Assembly (NCBI GenBank): GCA_964634645.1
Contig: CAZWKI010000026.1
Location: 1 to 16,443 of the forward strand
DNA: 16,443 bases
Direction: 5' to 3'
Origin: CAZWKI01 sp964634645
Lineage (GTDB): Bacteria; Patescibacteriota; Patescibacteriia; UBA1558; S5-K13
The translations under genes were made by a program, and so were the position numbers. Under the pieces are notes generated by a model that ran no database searches, had not been told where the DNA came from, and saw only the letters and a list, made by a program, of their open reading frames with translations. Positions 1 through 5,776 of this stretch are shown piece after piece; the first letter of the stretch is position 1; each line of letters starts with the position of its first letter.

Positions 1-2
1 GA

Positions 3-185
3 AATTGCTCTGTTTTAAAGAATACCAAAGAAAAAGTTACAAATACAATTAAAGCTAGAGCTATTTGGGAGCTTGCAGTAAATTATGCCTATAGAACAGG
101 AGATCCAGGTATGATTTTTTTAGATAGAATCAATAAAGACAATCCAATCATAGAAAAATTTGGGCCAATACAATCTTTGTTGTAA
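3..185 (+). pseudogene. Internal fragment of class II (B12-dependent) ribonucleotide reductase
   Basis: The frame is open from the window edge and reads ARAIWELAVNYAYRTGDPG followed by MIFLDRINKDNP. This is the block of adenosylcobalamin-dependent ribonucleotide reductase (NrdJ) just before the conserved STNPCGEQ active-site segment. The fragment reads on to G-P-I-Q-S, where STNPCGE should follow, but instead gives two leucines and a stop. The break therefore falls near base 176, inside the catalytic domain. The rest of the enzyme is absent downstream. The family identity is clear from the motif; whether this is a genuine gene remnant or an assembly join at a contig end cannot be told from here. 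Confidence 0.6.
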
Positions 186-292
186 CCACATTTGGAAATA
201 ACCATATAATTAGGCCCATCATAATTGGCAAAAATAGTTTCGAGGCTAACATTAGGAAAACCAATTTTTCCAGGAATATTAAAATAAAAAAT
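177..292 (-). other. Unrecognised coding-like fragment between two gene remnants
   Basis: On the minus strand one frame is open through this stretch and reads like protein, including NIPGKIGFPNVSLETIF and YDGPNYMVISKCGYNKDC. It has no start or stop of its own here and I do not recognise the family. It lies exactly between the end of ribonucleotide reductase similarity and the start of pyruvate kinase similarity, and its strand is opposite to both. It may be a third gene fragment. Confidence 0.3.
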
Positions 293-384
293 TAGCCAAA
301 AAAGGACAACTAGCCGTCATTGTTAGTGGTCAACCAGTTGGACTCAGAGAAAATATGAATTTAGTTAAATTACAAAAAATATAA
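283..384 (+). pseudogene. C-terminal remnant of pyruvate kinase
   Basis: The final 34 codons before a TAA read AKKGQLAVIVSGQPVG, then NMNLVKLQKI. This matches the end of pyruvate kinase, where a GD-V-V-ITAG-PVG-x-GTTN-IKV strand pair closes the C-terminal domain. There is a stop at 280-282 in the same frame, and nothing upstream in any frame continues the kinase, so roughly 430 or more residues are missing. The pieces next to it belong to other genes. The TAA overlaps the left terminal repeat of the element at 380-486. Confidence 0.5.
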
Positions 385-486
385 TCCATTAGATAAAATT
401 ATTAGACATGAATTATTTTATAAAACAATAATTCATCTAGATGTAATGGATTAGAATTTTATAAATAGAATATCTAACGGATTATA
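380..486. repeat. ~107 bp element with 16-bp terminal inverted repeats (MITE-like)
   Basis: The left end is TATAATCCATTAGATA (380-395). The right end (471-486) is its reverse complement with one mismatch. Inside lies a second inverted pair around 403-418 and 425-440, with arms related to TAGACATGAATTATT and AATAATTCATCTAGA, so the whole element could fold into a long hairpin. It has no ORF. The left-end motif recurs at 513-532, 4670-4687 and 10057-10083. It may be a small non-autonomous mobile element, or a transcript-end structure behind the truncated pyruvate kinase. Confidence 0.45.
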
Positions 487-512
487 ACTTTATTAATTTT
501 TTAAAAAATATA

Positions 513-532
513 TGAAATCCCTTAAATAAAAT
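513..532 (+). promoter_or_regulatory. Copy of recurrent AATCCNTTANATAAAAT motif upstream of PEP synthase
   Basis: AAATCCCTTAAATAAAAT lies 43 bases before the ATG of PEP synthase. Its last six bases (TAAAAT, 527-532) could act as a -10 box. Related copies occur at 381, 4670 and 10057, the last just upstream of another start codon. A role as promoter is inferred only from repetition and position. Confidence 0.3.
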
Positions 533-574
533 ATTTTTAAATATTTAATATTTGATGGATCAACATACAAACAT

Positions 575-3001
575 ATGCCAAACAAAAAAAACAAAACAGT
601 GTCTAAGAAATCAAAAAAACAGCCCCAAAAATACACTCTTTGGTTTGATGAGCTTACCATGAAAGACGTTCCGCTTGTTGGTGGAAAAAATGCTTCACTT
701 GGAGAAATGTATCAGAAATTAGGTAAATACGGAGTTCCGGTACCAAATGGATTTGCAGTCTCGGCCGAGGCATATTGGTATTTTCTAAATTTTAATAAAA
801 TAAAAAACAAGATTCAAGAAATATTAAAAGGTCTTAATGTAAACAAAATTACTGAATTGAAAAACAAAGCAAAAAAAATTAGAGAGTTAATTTTAAAATC
901 AGAGTTTCCAGAAGACTTGAAAAAAGAAATTATAGAATCATACAAAAAGCTAGCAGAATTTTATAATTTATCAATGTTGGCTTGTGATGTTGCTGTGCGG
1001 TCTAGTGCTACAGCAGAGGATGCAGCAGATGCTAGTTTTGCAGGACAACAAGAATCATATTTAAACATAACAGGAGAATATGCGCTCCTTGAATCAATAA
1101 AAAAGTGTATGGCATCGCTTTTTACAGATCGTTCTATTTCTTATAGATCTGATAAAAAAATTGGTCATCTTAAAATTGGACTATCTGTAGTGGTTCAAAA
1201 AATGGTTCGATCAGATTTAGCATCATCTGGAGTAATGTTTTCAGTTGATACAGAATCAGGTTTCGCAGGAATTGTTGTAATAAATGCTGCTTATGGACTC
1301 GGAGAGTATGTTGTAAAAGGAGTTGTAACACCAGATGAATATCATGTTTATAAACCAACACTGAAACAAAAATATAATTCTATAATAGGAAAAGATGTTG
1401 GAGAAAAAGCAAAAAAATTAATTTATGCAACAGGAGGAACAAATTCTACTCAAAATGTAGATGTCCCAGTTGAAGAGAGAATAAAATTTGTTCTAAAAGA
1501 TAGTGAAATAATTGAACTTGCAAGATGGGCAGTAATAATAGAAAATCATTACAAAAAACCCATGGATATGGAATGGGCAAAAGATGGTAAGACAAATAAA
1601 TTATATATTGTTCAAGCCCGTCCTGAGACAGTTACATCTCGTGAAAACAAAAATGTCTTGACAGAATATCGTATAAAAGAAAAAGGAAAAATAATTTTAA
1701 CAGGTGAATCTGTTGGTAAAAAAATTGGTTTTGGTCCTTCACATGTTATAAAAAATGTTTCAGAGCTTGTTAATTTTAAGACTGGCGAGGTTCTTGTTGC
1801 TGAGATGACTGATCCTGATTGGGAACCGATTATGAAAAAAGCAAGTGCAATTGTTACAAATTCAGGCGGAAGGACGTGTCATGCCGCAATTGTTTCTCGT
1901 GAGCTTGGGATTCCATGTGTTGTAGGAACAACGAAAGCTACTTCAAAAATAAAAAATAATCAAATCATAACAGTTGACTGCTCTCTTGGCGAAGAGGGTT
2001 TTGTTTATGATGGAAAGGTTTTATTTGAAAAAAAAGATATAAATTTAAAAAATTTGAAATTACCAAAAAATGTAAAAATAATGATGAATGTGGGGAATCC
2101 TCGTCAAGCTTTTCGTGATTCAATGATTCCAAATGATGGAGTAGGTCTTGCAAGAGAGGAGTTTATTATTTCAAATTATATAAAAGTTCATCCGTTAGCG
2201 CTTCTTGAGTTTAATAAAGTAAAAGACAAGAAAGAAAAAGATGAAATTAAAAAATTAACAATAAATTACAAAACAAAATCATATTTTTTTGTCAGTAAGC
2301 TCGCTGAAGGAATAGCTAGAATTGCAGCAGCATTTTATCCAAAAGACGTGATAGTAAGATTGTCAGACTTTAAATCAAACGAATATGCAAATCTCCTCGG
2401 CGGAAAATATTTTGAGCCACAAGAAGGAAATCCAATGATTGGATGGCGCGGAGCATCACGTTATTATGACGTAAAATATGAAAAAGCTTTTCGGCTTGAA
2501 TGTCAGGCGCTTAAAAAAGTTAGAGAAGAAATGGGACTTAATAATGTGAAAATTATGATTCCATTTTGTAGAACATTAGAAGAAGGAAAGAGAGTTATAA
2601 AAATTATGGAAAGCGAAGGACTAAAACGTGGTAAAAATGGATTAGAAGTATATGTAATGTGTGAGATTCCATCAAATGTAATATTGGCGGACGAATTTGC
2701 AAAAATTTTTGATGGATTTTCAATTGGCTCAAATGATCTGACGCAACTTACCCTCGGAGTCGATAGGGACTCAGCAATGCTTTTTCATATTTACGATGAG
2801 CAAAATATGGCTGTGAAAACCCTTATATCTCAAGTAATAAAAATTGCAAAGAAGAACAAGAGAAAAGTTGGAATTTGCGGACAAGCGCCAAGTGATTTTC
2901 CTGAATTTGCAAAATTTTTGGTAAAAGAACATATAGATAGTATGTCGCTAGTTCCTGATTCAGTAGTCAAAACAATTTTGATGCTCAAAAATAAAAAATA
3001 A
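575..3001 (+). CDS. ppsA: Phosphoenolpyruvate synthase (pyruvate, water dikinase)
   Basis: This enzyme converts pyruvate, ATP and water to PEP, AMP and phosphate in the cytoplasm. At 808 residues it is about the usual family length and looks complete. An N-terminal ATP-grasp pyruvate/PEP-binding domain starts near residue 35 with LVGGKNASLGEM and includes DVAVRSSATAEDA. The swivelling phosphohistidine domain carries SGGRTCHAAIVSRELGIPC with catalytic His436. The C-terminal TIM barrel has GWRGASRYYDV, IGSNDLTQLTLGVDRD and GICGQAP with catalytic Cys768. The ATG at 575 is the first start before the conserved core; no Shine-Dalgarno site is visible, and the first ~20 residues are a lysine-rich extension. 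It stands alone, with no glycolytic genes beside it apart from the pyruvate kinase scrap at the left edge. In small-genome CPR bacteria it may run towards ATP formation; that is inference. Confidence 0.96.
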   Translation: MPNKKNKTVSKKSKKQPQKYTLWFDELTMKDVPLVGGKNASLGEMYQKLGKYGVPVPNGFAVSAEAYWYFLNFNKIKNKIQEILKGLNVNKITELKNKAKKIRELILKSEFPEDLKKEIIESYKKLAEFYNLSMLACDVAVRSSATAEDAADASFAGQQESYLNITGEYALLESIKKCMASLFTDRSISYRSDKKIGHLKIGLSVVVQKMVRSDLASSGVMFSVDTESGFAGIVVINAAYGLGEYVVKGVVTPDEYHVYKPTLKQKYNSIIGKDVGEKAKKLIYATGGTNSTQNVDVPVEERIKFVLKDSEIIELARWAVIIENHYKKPMDMEWAKDGKTNKLYIVQARPETVTSRENKNVLTEYRIKEKGKIILTGESVGKKIGFGPSHVIKNVSELVNFKTGEVLVAEMTDPDWEPIMKKASAIVTNSGGRTCHAAIVSRELGIPCVVGTTKATSKIKNNQIITVDCSLGEEGFVYDGKVLFEKKDINLKNLKLPKNVKIMMNVGNPRQAFRDSMIPNDGVGLAREEFIISNYIKVHPLALLEFNKVKDKKEKDEIKKLTINYKTKSYFFVSKLAEGIARIAAAFYPKDVIVRLSDFKSNEYANLLGGKYFEPQEGNPMIGWRGASRYYDVKYEKAFRLECQALKKVREEMGLNNVKIMIPFCRTLEEGKRVIKIMESEGLKRGKNGLEVYVMCEIPSNVILADEFAKIFDGFSIGSNDLTQLTLGVDRDSAMLFHIYDEQNMAVKTLISQVIKIAKKNKRKVGICGQAPSDFPEFAKFLVKEHIDSMSLVPDSVVKTILMLKNKK

Positions 3002-3005
3002 ATAA

Positions 3006-3033
3006 TTTACAAAAAATAAAATAATAGTATAAT
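3006..3033 (+). promoter_or_regulatory. Sigma-70-like promoter placing transcription start at the ATG (leaderless)
   Basis: TTTACA (3006-3011), a 16-base spacer and a perfect TATAAT (3028-3033) precede the ATPase gene. A second TATAAT follows at 3034-3039, directly against the ATG at 3040. Transcription from the first box would begin at about 3040, giving an mRNA without a 5' leader. There is no Shine-Dalgarno sequence. The AT-rich background makes chance matches possible. Confidence 0.45.
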
Positions 3034-3039
3034 TATAAT

Positions 3040-4002
3040 ATGGAAATAAGCACAATATTAAAAATTTTAATTTTAGTTATTATAGGTTTGGTTTTTTATT
3101 TACTGAAATCCAATAAAAATAACACAGGAGAAAAAAATGAAATTAGTTTTTCTAATTTTAAAAATAACAAAAAATTTATAAATCCTATAATAGAAAAGTT
3201 TACAATAAATGTAACTCAACTCGCAATTGATAAAAAATTAGATCCAGTAATTGGTCGTGAAAAAGAAATTAGACGCGTAATGCAAATTTTATCTAGAAGA
3301 AAGAAAAATAATGTAATATTATTGGGTCAAGCGGGAATTGGTAAAACTGCAATAGTAGAGGGACTTGCAATTGCAATAGTAGAAAAAAAGGTGCCAACAT
3401 CACTATTGGACAAAATTGTTCTTAAAATAGATATGTCTGCAATTTTGGCAGGTACAAAATATAGAGGAGATTTTGAGCAAAGATTTAAAACACTTATTGA
3501 TTGTATAGTTTCAATGGATAAAAAAATAATTGTTTTTATAGATGAAATTCATACAATTATTCAGGCAAGTGGTTCAGAGGGATCAGTTGACGCTGATGAC
3601 ATTATAAAACCACCCCTTGCAAGAGGAGAACTTCAGATGATAGGAACAACAACTACAGATGAATACAAAAAATATATTTTACCAGACACAACCCTTGCAA
3701 GACGCTTTGACGGACTCATTATAAGTGAACCCAATAAAGAGCAGACAATAAAAATTTTACAAGGAATTAAAAAGGAGTATGAAAATTATCATAAAGTAAC
3801 AATATCTGACGATATAATTAGAAAAATTGTAGACTTCTCTGTATCAATAAAAAATAGAACTTTTCCAGACAAAGCAATAGACATTATGGATGAATTATGT
3901 GCAAAAGTAAGACTTGATAATATTAATAATTGTGATAATATAAAGATTCGACAGAAGGATTTAGAAGGCGTATTAAAAGAGTTTAAAAAGCAAAAAATAT
4001 AG
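3040..4002 (+). CDS. Membrane-anchored single-module AAA+ ATPase, ClpA/ClpB/ClpC D1-like
   Basis: The 320-residue protein starts with one hydrophobic helix (about residues 5-22), then a polar linker, then one AAA+ module that closely resembles the first nucleotide-binding domain of Clp/Hsp100 proteins. LDPVIGREKEI (67-77) is the family signature. Walker A is GQAGIGKT (96-103), the pore-loop region is KYRGDFEQRF (140-149), Walker B is VFIDE (165-169), the sensor stretch is IGTTTTDEYKKY, and arginine fingers are in ARRF (220-223). The small alpha-helical subdomain follows to the C-terminus. Missing compared with ClpB or ClpC are the Clp_N repeats, the middle domain, the whole D2 module and any ClpP-binding loop. 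ATP hydrolysis residues look intact, so it should form an active ring, probably tethered to the inner membrane. Its substrate and any partner protease are unknown. Confidence 0.82.
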   Translation: MEISTILKILILVIIGLVFYLLKSNKNNTGEKNEISFSNFKNNKKFINPIIEKFTINVTQLAIDKKLDPVIGREKEIRRVMQILSRRKKNNVILLGQAGIGKTAIVEGLAIAIVEKKVPTSLLDKIVLKIDMSAILAGTKYRGDFEQRFKTLIDCIVSMDKKIIVFIDEIHTIIQASGSEGSVDADDIIKPPLARGELQMIGTTTTDEYKKYILPDTTLARRFDGLIISEPNKEQTIKILQGIKKEYENYHKVTISDDIIRKIVDFSVSIKNRTFPDKAIDIMDELCAKVRLDNINNCDNIKIRQKDLEGVLKEFKKQKI

Positions 4003-4033
4003 ATTTTATATAATTTATTCACTAATTAATCTT

Positions 4034-4050
4034 GTCTTTCAAACAAGACA
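4034..4050 (+). promoter_or_regulatory. Small inverted repeat in the leader of the Cys-rich membrane protein gene
   Basis: TGTCTT (4034-4039) pairs with AAGACA (4045-4050) around a short loop, ending nine bases before the ATG at 4060. An alternative pairing TCTTGT/ACAAGA overlaps it. There is no T-tract, so it is not a terminator. It could be an RNA switch or an operator, or it could be chance. Confidence 0.2.
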
Positions 4051-4059
4051 CAGAAAACA

Positions 4060-4572
4060 ATGACAAATAACACATTTGAATCAAAGACAAAAACAAGTAT
4101 TGGAACCAAGGTTTCCACACAGACCAAAGTACTGCTTGGTCTTATGATTGTTGCAAGCATTGCAGGAATGTTTGCAATAGTGGGTCTTGGAATGAGTACA
4201 AAAAATAAGACTGCTCAGACCAAAAAAATACAAGATACAACCGTATCTCAAAATACACCAACCAAGCTTAAAGACGGGGATCTTGTCAAAATTAATAATG
4301 AAATTCTTGGGAATGTTGATAATAATACATTTTATCTAACCAACGATAAATATACAATTTCAGAAGATCCAAATAATTCTAATACTGCTATTATAAAGGG
4401 TGAGTATGGTGGATGGTGGATATCCTGTGATTGTAGAGGGACATATGCTGGTGCATGTAATTTGACTTTATATGAAAATGTAGCACACTGTGCTGGGACT
4501 TGTTATTGTAGCCTTAGTATAGTTGGATATGGTGGTACGGGGCATATAGATATTGCACCGGGCACGCATTAA
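4060..4572 (+). CDS. Membrane-anchored protein with an exported cysteine-rich C-terminal domain
   Basis: I do not recognise a family. The 170-residue product has a polar N-terminus rich in Thr and Lys, one membrane helix (about residues 24-46, VLLGLMIVASIAGMFAIVGL), a Thr/Lys-rich linker, and a C-terminal domain from about residue 72. That domain is rich in Gly, Trp and Tyr and holds six cysteines at 123, 125, 133, 144, 148 and 150 (patterns CDC, then HCAGTCYC) with histidines at 143, 162 and 170. The even number of cysteines suggests disulfides outside the cell or a metal site. The positively charged start and single helix predict an N-in, C-out orientation. The same anchor sequence (TKVS-QTKVLL) recurs in the short ORF at 4866-5006. 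Coding G+C in the N-terminal part is above that of the neighbours. Confidence 0.6.
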   Translation: MTNNTFESKTKTSIGTKVSTQTKVLLGLMIVASIAGMFAIVGLGMSTKNKTAQTKKIQDTTVSQNTPTKLKDGDLVKINNEILGNVDNNTFYLTNDKYTISEDPNNSNTAIIKGEYGGWWISCDCRGTYAGACNLTLYENVAHCAGTCYCSLSIVGYGGTGHIDIAPGTH

Positions 4573-4669
4573 ATAATTGATTAAAGTTTTAATACGTTTT
4601 TTAGCTTATTTTTTGGCAAATAATAACTTGATTTATTATATATTTTAATTATACATAAAATTGTATCAT

Positions 4670-4687
4670 AAATCCCTTATATAATAT
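4670..4687 (+). promoter_or_regulatory. Copy of the recurrent AATCCNTTANATAA motif
   Basis: AAATCCCTTATATAATAT contains a perfect TATAAT (4680-4685) inside the repeated motif. It lies in the 175-base gap between the Cys-rich protein gene and the terminator at 4711-4749. If it is a promoter, it would produce only a very short transcript ending at that terminator, or read on to the small ORF at 4866. Confidence 0.3.
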
Positions 4688-4710
4688 TTATATTAAAAAT
4701 AAATAATAAA

Positions 4711-4749
4711 AATTGCTCTAAAATTACTTTGATTTTAGAGTGATTTTTT
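4711..4749 (+). terminator. Rho-independent terminator
   Basis: CTCTAAAAT (4716-4724) pairs perfectly with ATTTTAGAG (4732-4740) around a seven-base loop. The stem extends five more pairs at its base, two of them G-U, and TGATTTTTTG follows as the U-tract. It probably ends the transcript of the Cys-rich membrane protein about 140 bases upstream. The rest of 4573-4865 holds no gene that I can support. Confidence 0.75.
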
Positions 4750-4865
4750 GTTAAAATTAAGGCATAATAAATGTGTTTATTTTTTTATTTTTAAGGCATT
4801 TTATAAGGATATGAGTGATAAAAAATATATCAAAAAATGGGTTAAATATAAAAATTTAGAAAAAA

Positions 4866-5006
4866 ATGATGAATCAATTTTTGACAACTACAGCAACAAA
4901 AGTAAATACAAAAGTATCAAAACAAACAAAAGTTTTGCTTAGCTATATTATTATATCAGCTACAACTGGAGCATTTGCCATAATAATTGCATTAAATGGT
5001 CTCTAA
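4866..5006 (+). CDS. Short membrane peptide, paralogue of the upstream protein's anchor
   Basis: This 46-residue ORF (alternative ATG at 4869) reads TKVNTKVSKQTKVLLSYIII and then ATTGAFAIIIALNGL before TAA. It matches residues about 14-45 of the protein at 4060-4572 (TKVSTQTKVLLGLMIVASIA and following) in order and spacing: a Thr/Lys-rich start, then one membrane helix. DNA identity is much lower than protein similarity, which argues for selection on the peptide. It lacks the exported domain, so it is either a stand-alone anchor peptide or a truncated paralogue. There is no clear Shine-Dalgarno site. It is out of frame with the longer TTG-start ORF across the same bases, which looks spurious. 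Confidence 0.5.
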   Translation: MMNQFLTTTATKVNTKVSKQTKVLLSYIIISATTGAFAIIIALNGL

Positions 5007-5092
5007 AATATGTATTTACTTTTTCTATGTAATGTCTGGATTTTTTTATAAGCTTTTATAATTATTTTTAATATTTTTTGTATATTTATATC

Positions 5093-5099
5093 AAGGAGG
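5093..5099 (+). promoter_or_regulatory. Perfect Shine-Dalgarno site (AAGGAGG)
   Basis: AAGGAGG sits four bases from the ATG at 5104 and fixes that start. Sites this strong are absent from most genes in the window but are shared by the next two genes. Confidence 0.8.
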
Positions 5100-5103
5100 A
5101 ATA

Positions 5104-5406
5104 ATGAGTATTGATTTGTTGTGTGGAGAAGACAAAAGAAGAGCTTTGAAAATGGAAGAATTAGCAGAAATTGGAAAAGAAATCCATTTTTATGCAGACT
5201 TGTCAGACGGTAAATTTCTTTTAAGAAAAAAATGCAATCACATGGGGGGCGTCTACACTCATGAATTTGGAATTTACCATTCTTTTTCTGGTCAAATGAT
5301 TTATTTTCACAGATGTGATAATTGTACATATGCTGTGAGAATTTCCGAACAAGATTATCGTAGAGCAAAACAGATTCATGATGAAGGAGGTCAGCATATT
5401 GACTAA
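5104..5406 (+). CDS. Small protein with a possible zinc-binding Cys/His cluster
   Basis: I do not recognise a family for this 100-residue soluble protein. The middle contains KKCNHMGGVYTHEFGIYH (about residues 42-59) and then HRCDNC (about 69-74). The spacing C-x-H ... C-x2-C looks like a small zinc ribbon. The N-terminus is helical and charged (EDKRRALKMEELAEIGKEI), and the C-terminus SEQDYRRAKQIHDEGGQ is also helical. No membrane segment or signal is present. The start is set by the AAGGAGG at 5093. It is followed 62 bases later by a small charged protein on the same strand, and the two probably share a transcript ending at the terminator at 5666-5692. A nucleic-acid-binding or regulatory role is plausible but unproven. 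Confidence 0.65.
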   Translation: MSIDLLCGEDKRRALKMEELAEIGKEIHFYADLSDGKFLLRKKCNHMGGVYTHEFGIYHSFSGQMIYFHRCDNCTYAVRISEQDYRRAKQIHDEGGQHID

Positions 5407-5430
5407 TTGAGCTATGTGTGCTAATGTATA

Positions 5431-5447
5431 TTTTCATGACATGAAAA
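5431..5447. promoter_or_regulatory. Perfect 17-bp dyad (possible operator)
   Basis: TTTTCATG (5431-5438) and CATGAAAA (5440-5447) are perfect arms around a single central A. The dyad lies between the zinc-ribbon-like gene and the next small gene, 22 bases before the latter's ATG. The one-base centre suits a dimeric repressor site better than an RNA hairpin, although a shorter hairpin with a five-base loop is possible. Confidence 0.35.
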
Positions 5448-5457
5448 ACTGCTAAAT

Positions 5458-5463
5458 AGGAGG
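5458..5463 (+). promoter_or_regulatory. Shine-Dalgarno site (AGGAGG)
   Basis: AGGAGG lies five bases before the ATG at 5469, the ideal spacing, and supports that this very short ORF is translated. Confidence 0.8.
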
Positions 5464-5468
5464 AAAAA

Positions 5469-5654
5469 ATGGCAGAAAAACTAATGAGCCAACAAGAAAA
5501 AGAAAGATATCGGAGAAGGCAAGAAAGAAAAAGGACAAAAATGGAGCTACACCAGTTAAGTGGTCAAGCAGTGGAAGTCATAATTGAAGAAAGTGTCACC
5601 GACCCTTCCATTTCAGAAGGAGAAGAAATGGAATTGGAGGAAGACCTCCTTTAA
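5469..5654 (+). CDS. Small charge-segregated protein
   Basis: The 61-residue product is not recognised. Its first half is strongly basic and helical (QQEKERYRRRQERKRTKMEL), and its second half is acidic (IIEESV, then EGEEMELEEDLL at the end). No cysteines or membrane segments are present. This polarity suggests an RNA- or DNA-binding helix with an acidic tail, or an adaptor that contacts both partners; neither is demonstrated. Translation is well supported by a perfect AGGAGG and a strong terminator starting 12 bases after the stop. It is the last gene of the short plus-strand unit that begins with the zinc-ribbon-like protein. Confidence 0.6.
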   Translation: MAEKLMSQQEKERYRRRQERKRTKMELHQLSGQAVEVIIEESVTDPSISEGEEMELEEDLL

Positions 5655-5665
5655 AAAAAACTTTT

Positions 5666-5692
5666 AAGCCCGATAAACATCGGGCTTTTTTT
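5666..5692 (+). terminator. Strong rho-independent terminator
   Basis: AAGCCCGAT (5666-5674) pairs with ATCGGGCTT (5679-5687) around an AAAC loop and runs into a T-tract. This is a textbook terminator for the two small plus-strand genes. Confidence 0.92.
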
Positions 5693-5693
5693 A

Positions 5694-5730
5694 AACAAAA
5701 AAATGAACCTCGTGGGATTACAAGGTTCAT
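5694..5730 (-). terminator. Rho-independent terminator of the minus-strand gene
   Basis: Read on the minus strand, ATGAACCT and AGGTTCAT (5723-5730 and 5703-5710) form an eight-pair stem with a 12-base loop, followed by a run of seven Ts. It ends the gene at 5777-6472. It sits back-to-back with the plus-strand terminator, so the convergent transcripts are insulated. Confidence 0.8.
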
Positions 5731-5776
5731 GACTATTAGTCATTCTGGTTTGTTTGATTAGGTGTTTTGGTTGTTT

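Noticed and set aside
4748..4942. A 64-codon ORF starting with TTG after the terminator
   Set aside because: It starts within the U-tract of a strong terminator, has no ribosome site, and its second half is the out-of-frame shadow of the anchor-like peptide at 4866-5006, which has protein-level similarity to a neighbour.
5003..5437. A 144-codon minus-strand ORF opposite the zinc-ribbon-like gene
   Set aside because: It has Phe/Leu/His-rich, antisense-like composition and no ribosome site, whereas the plus-strand gene has a perfect AAGGAGG start.
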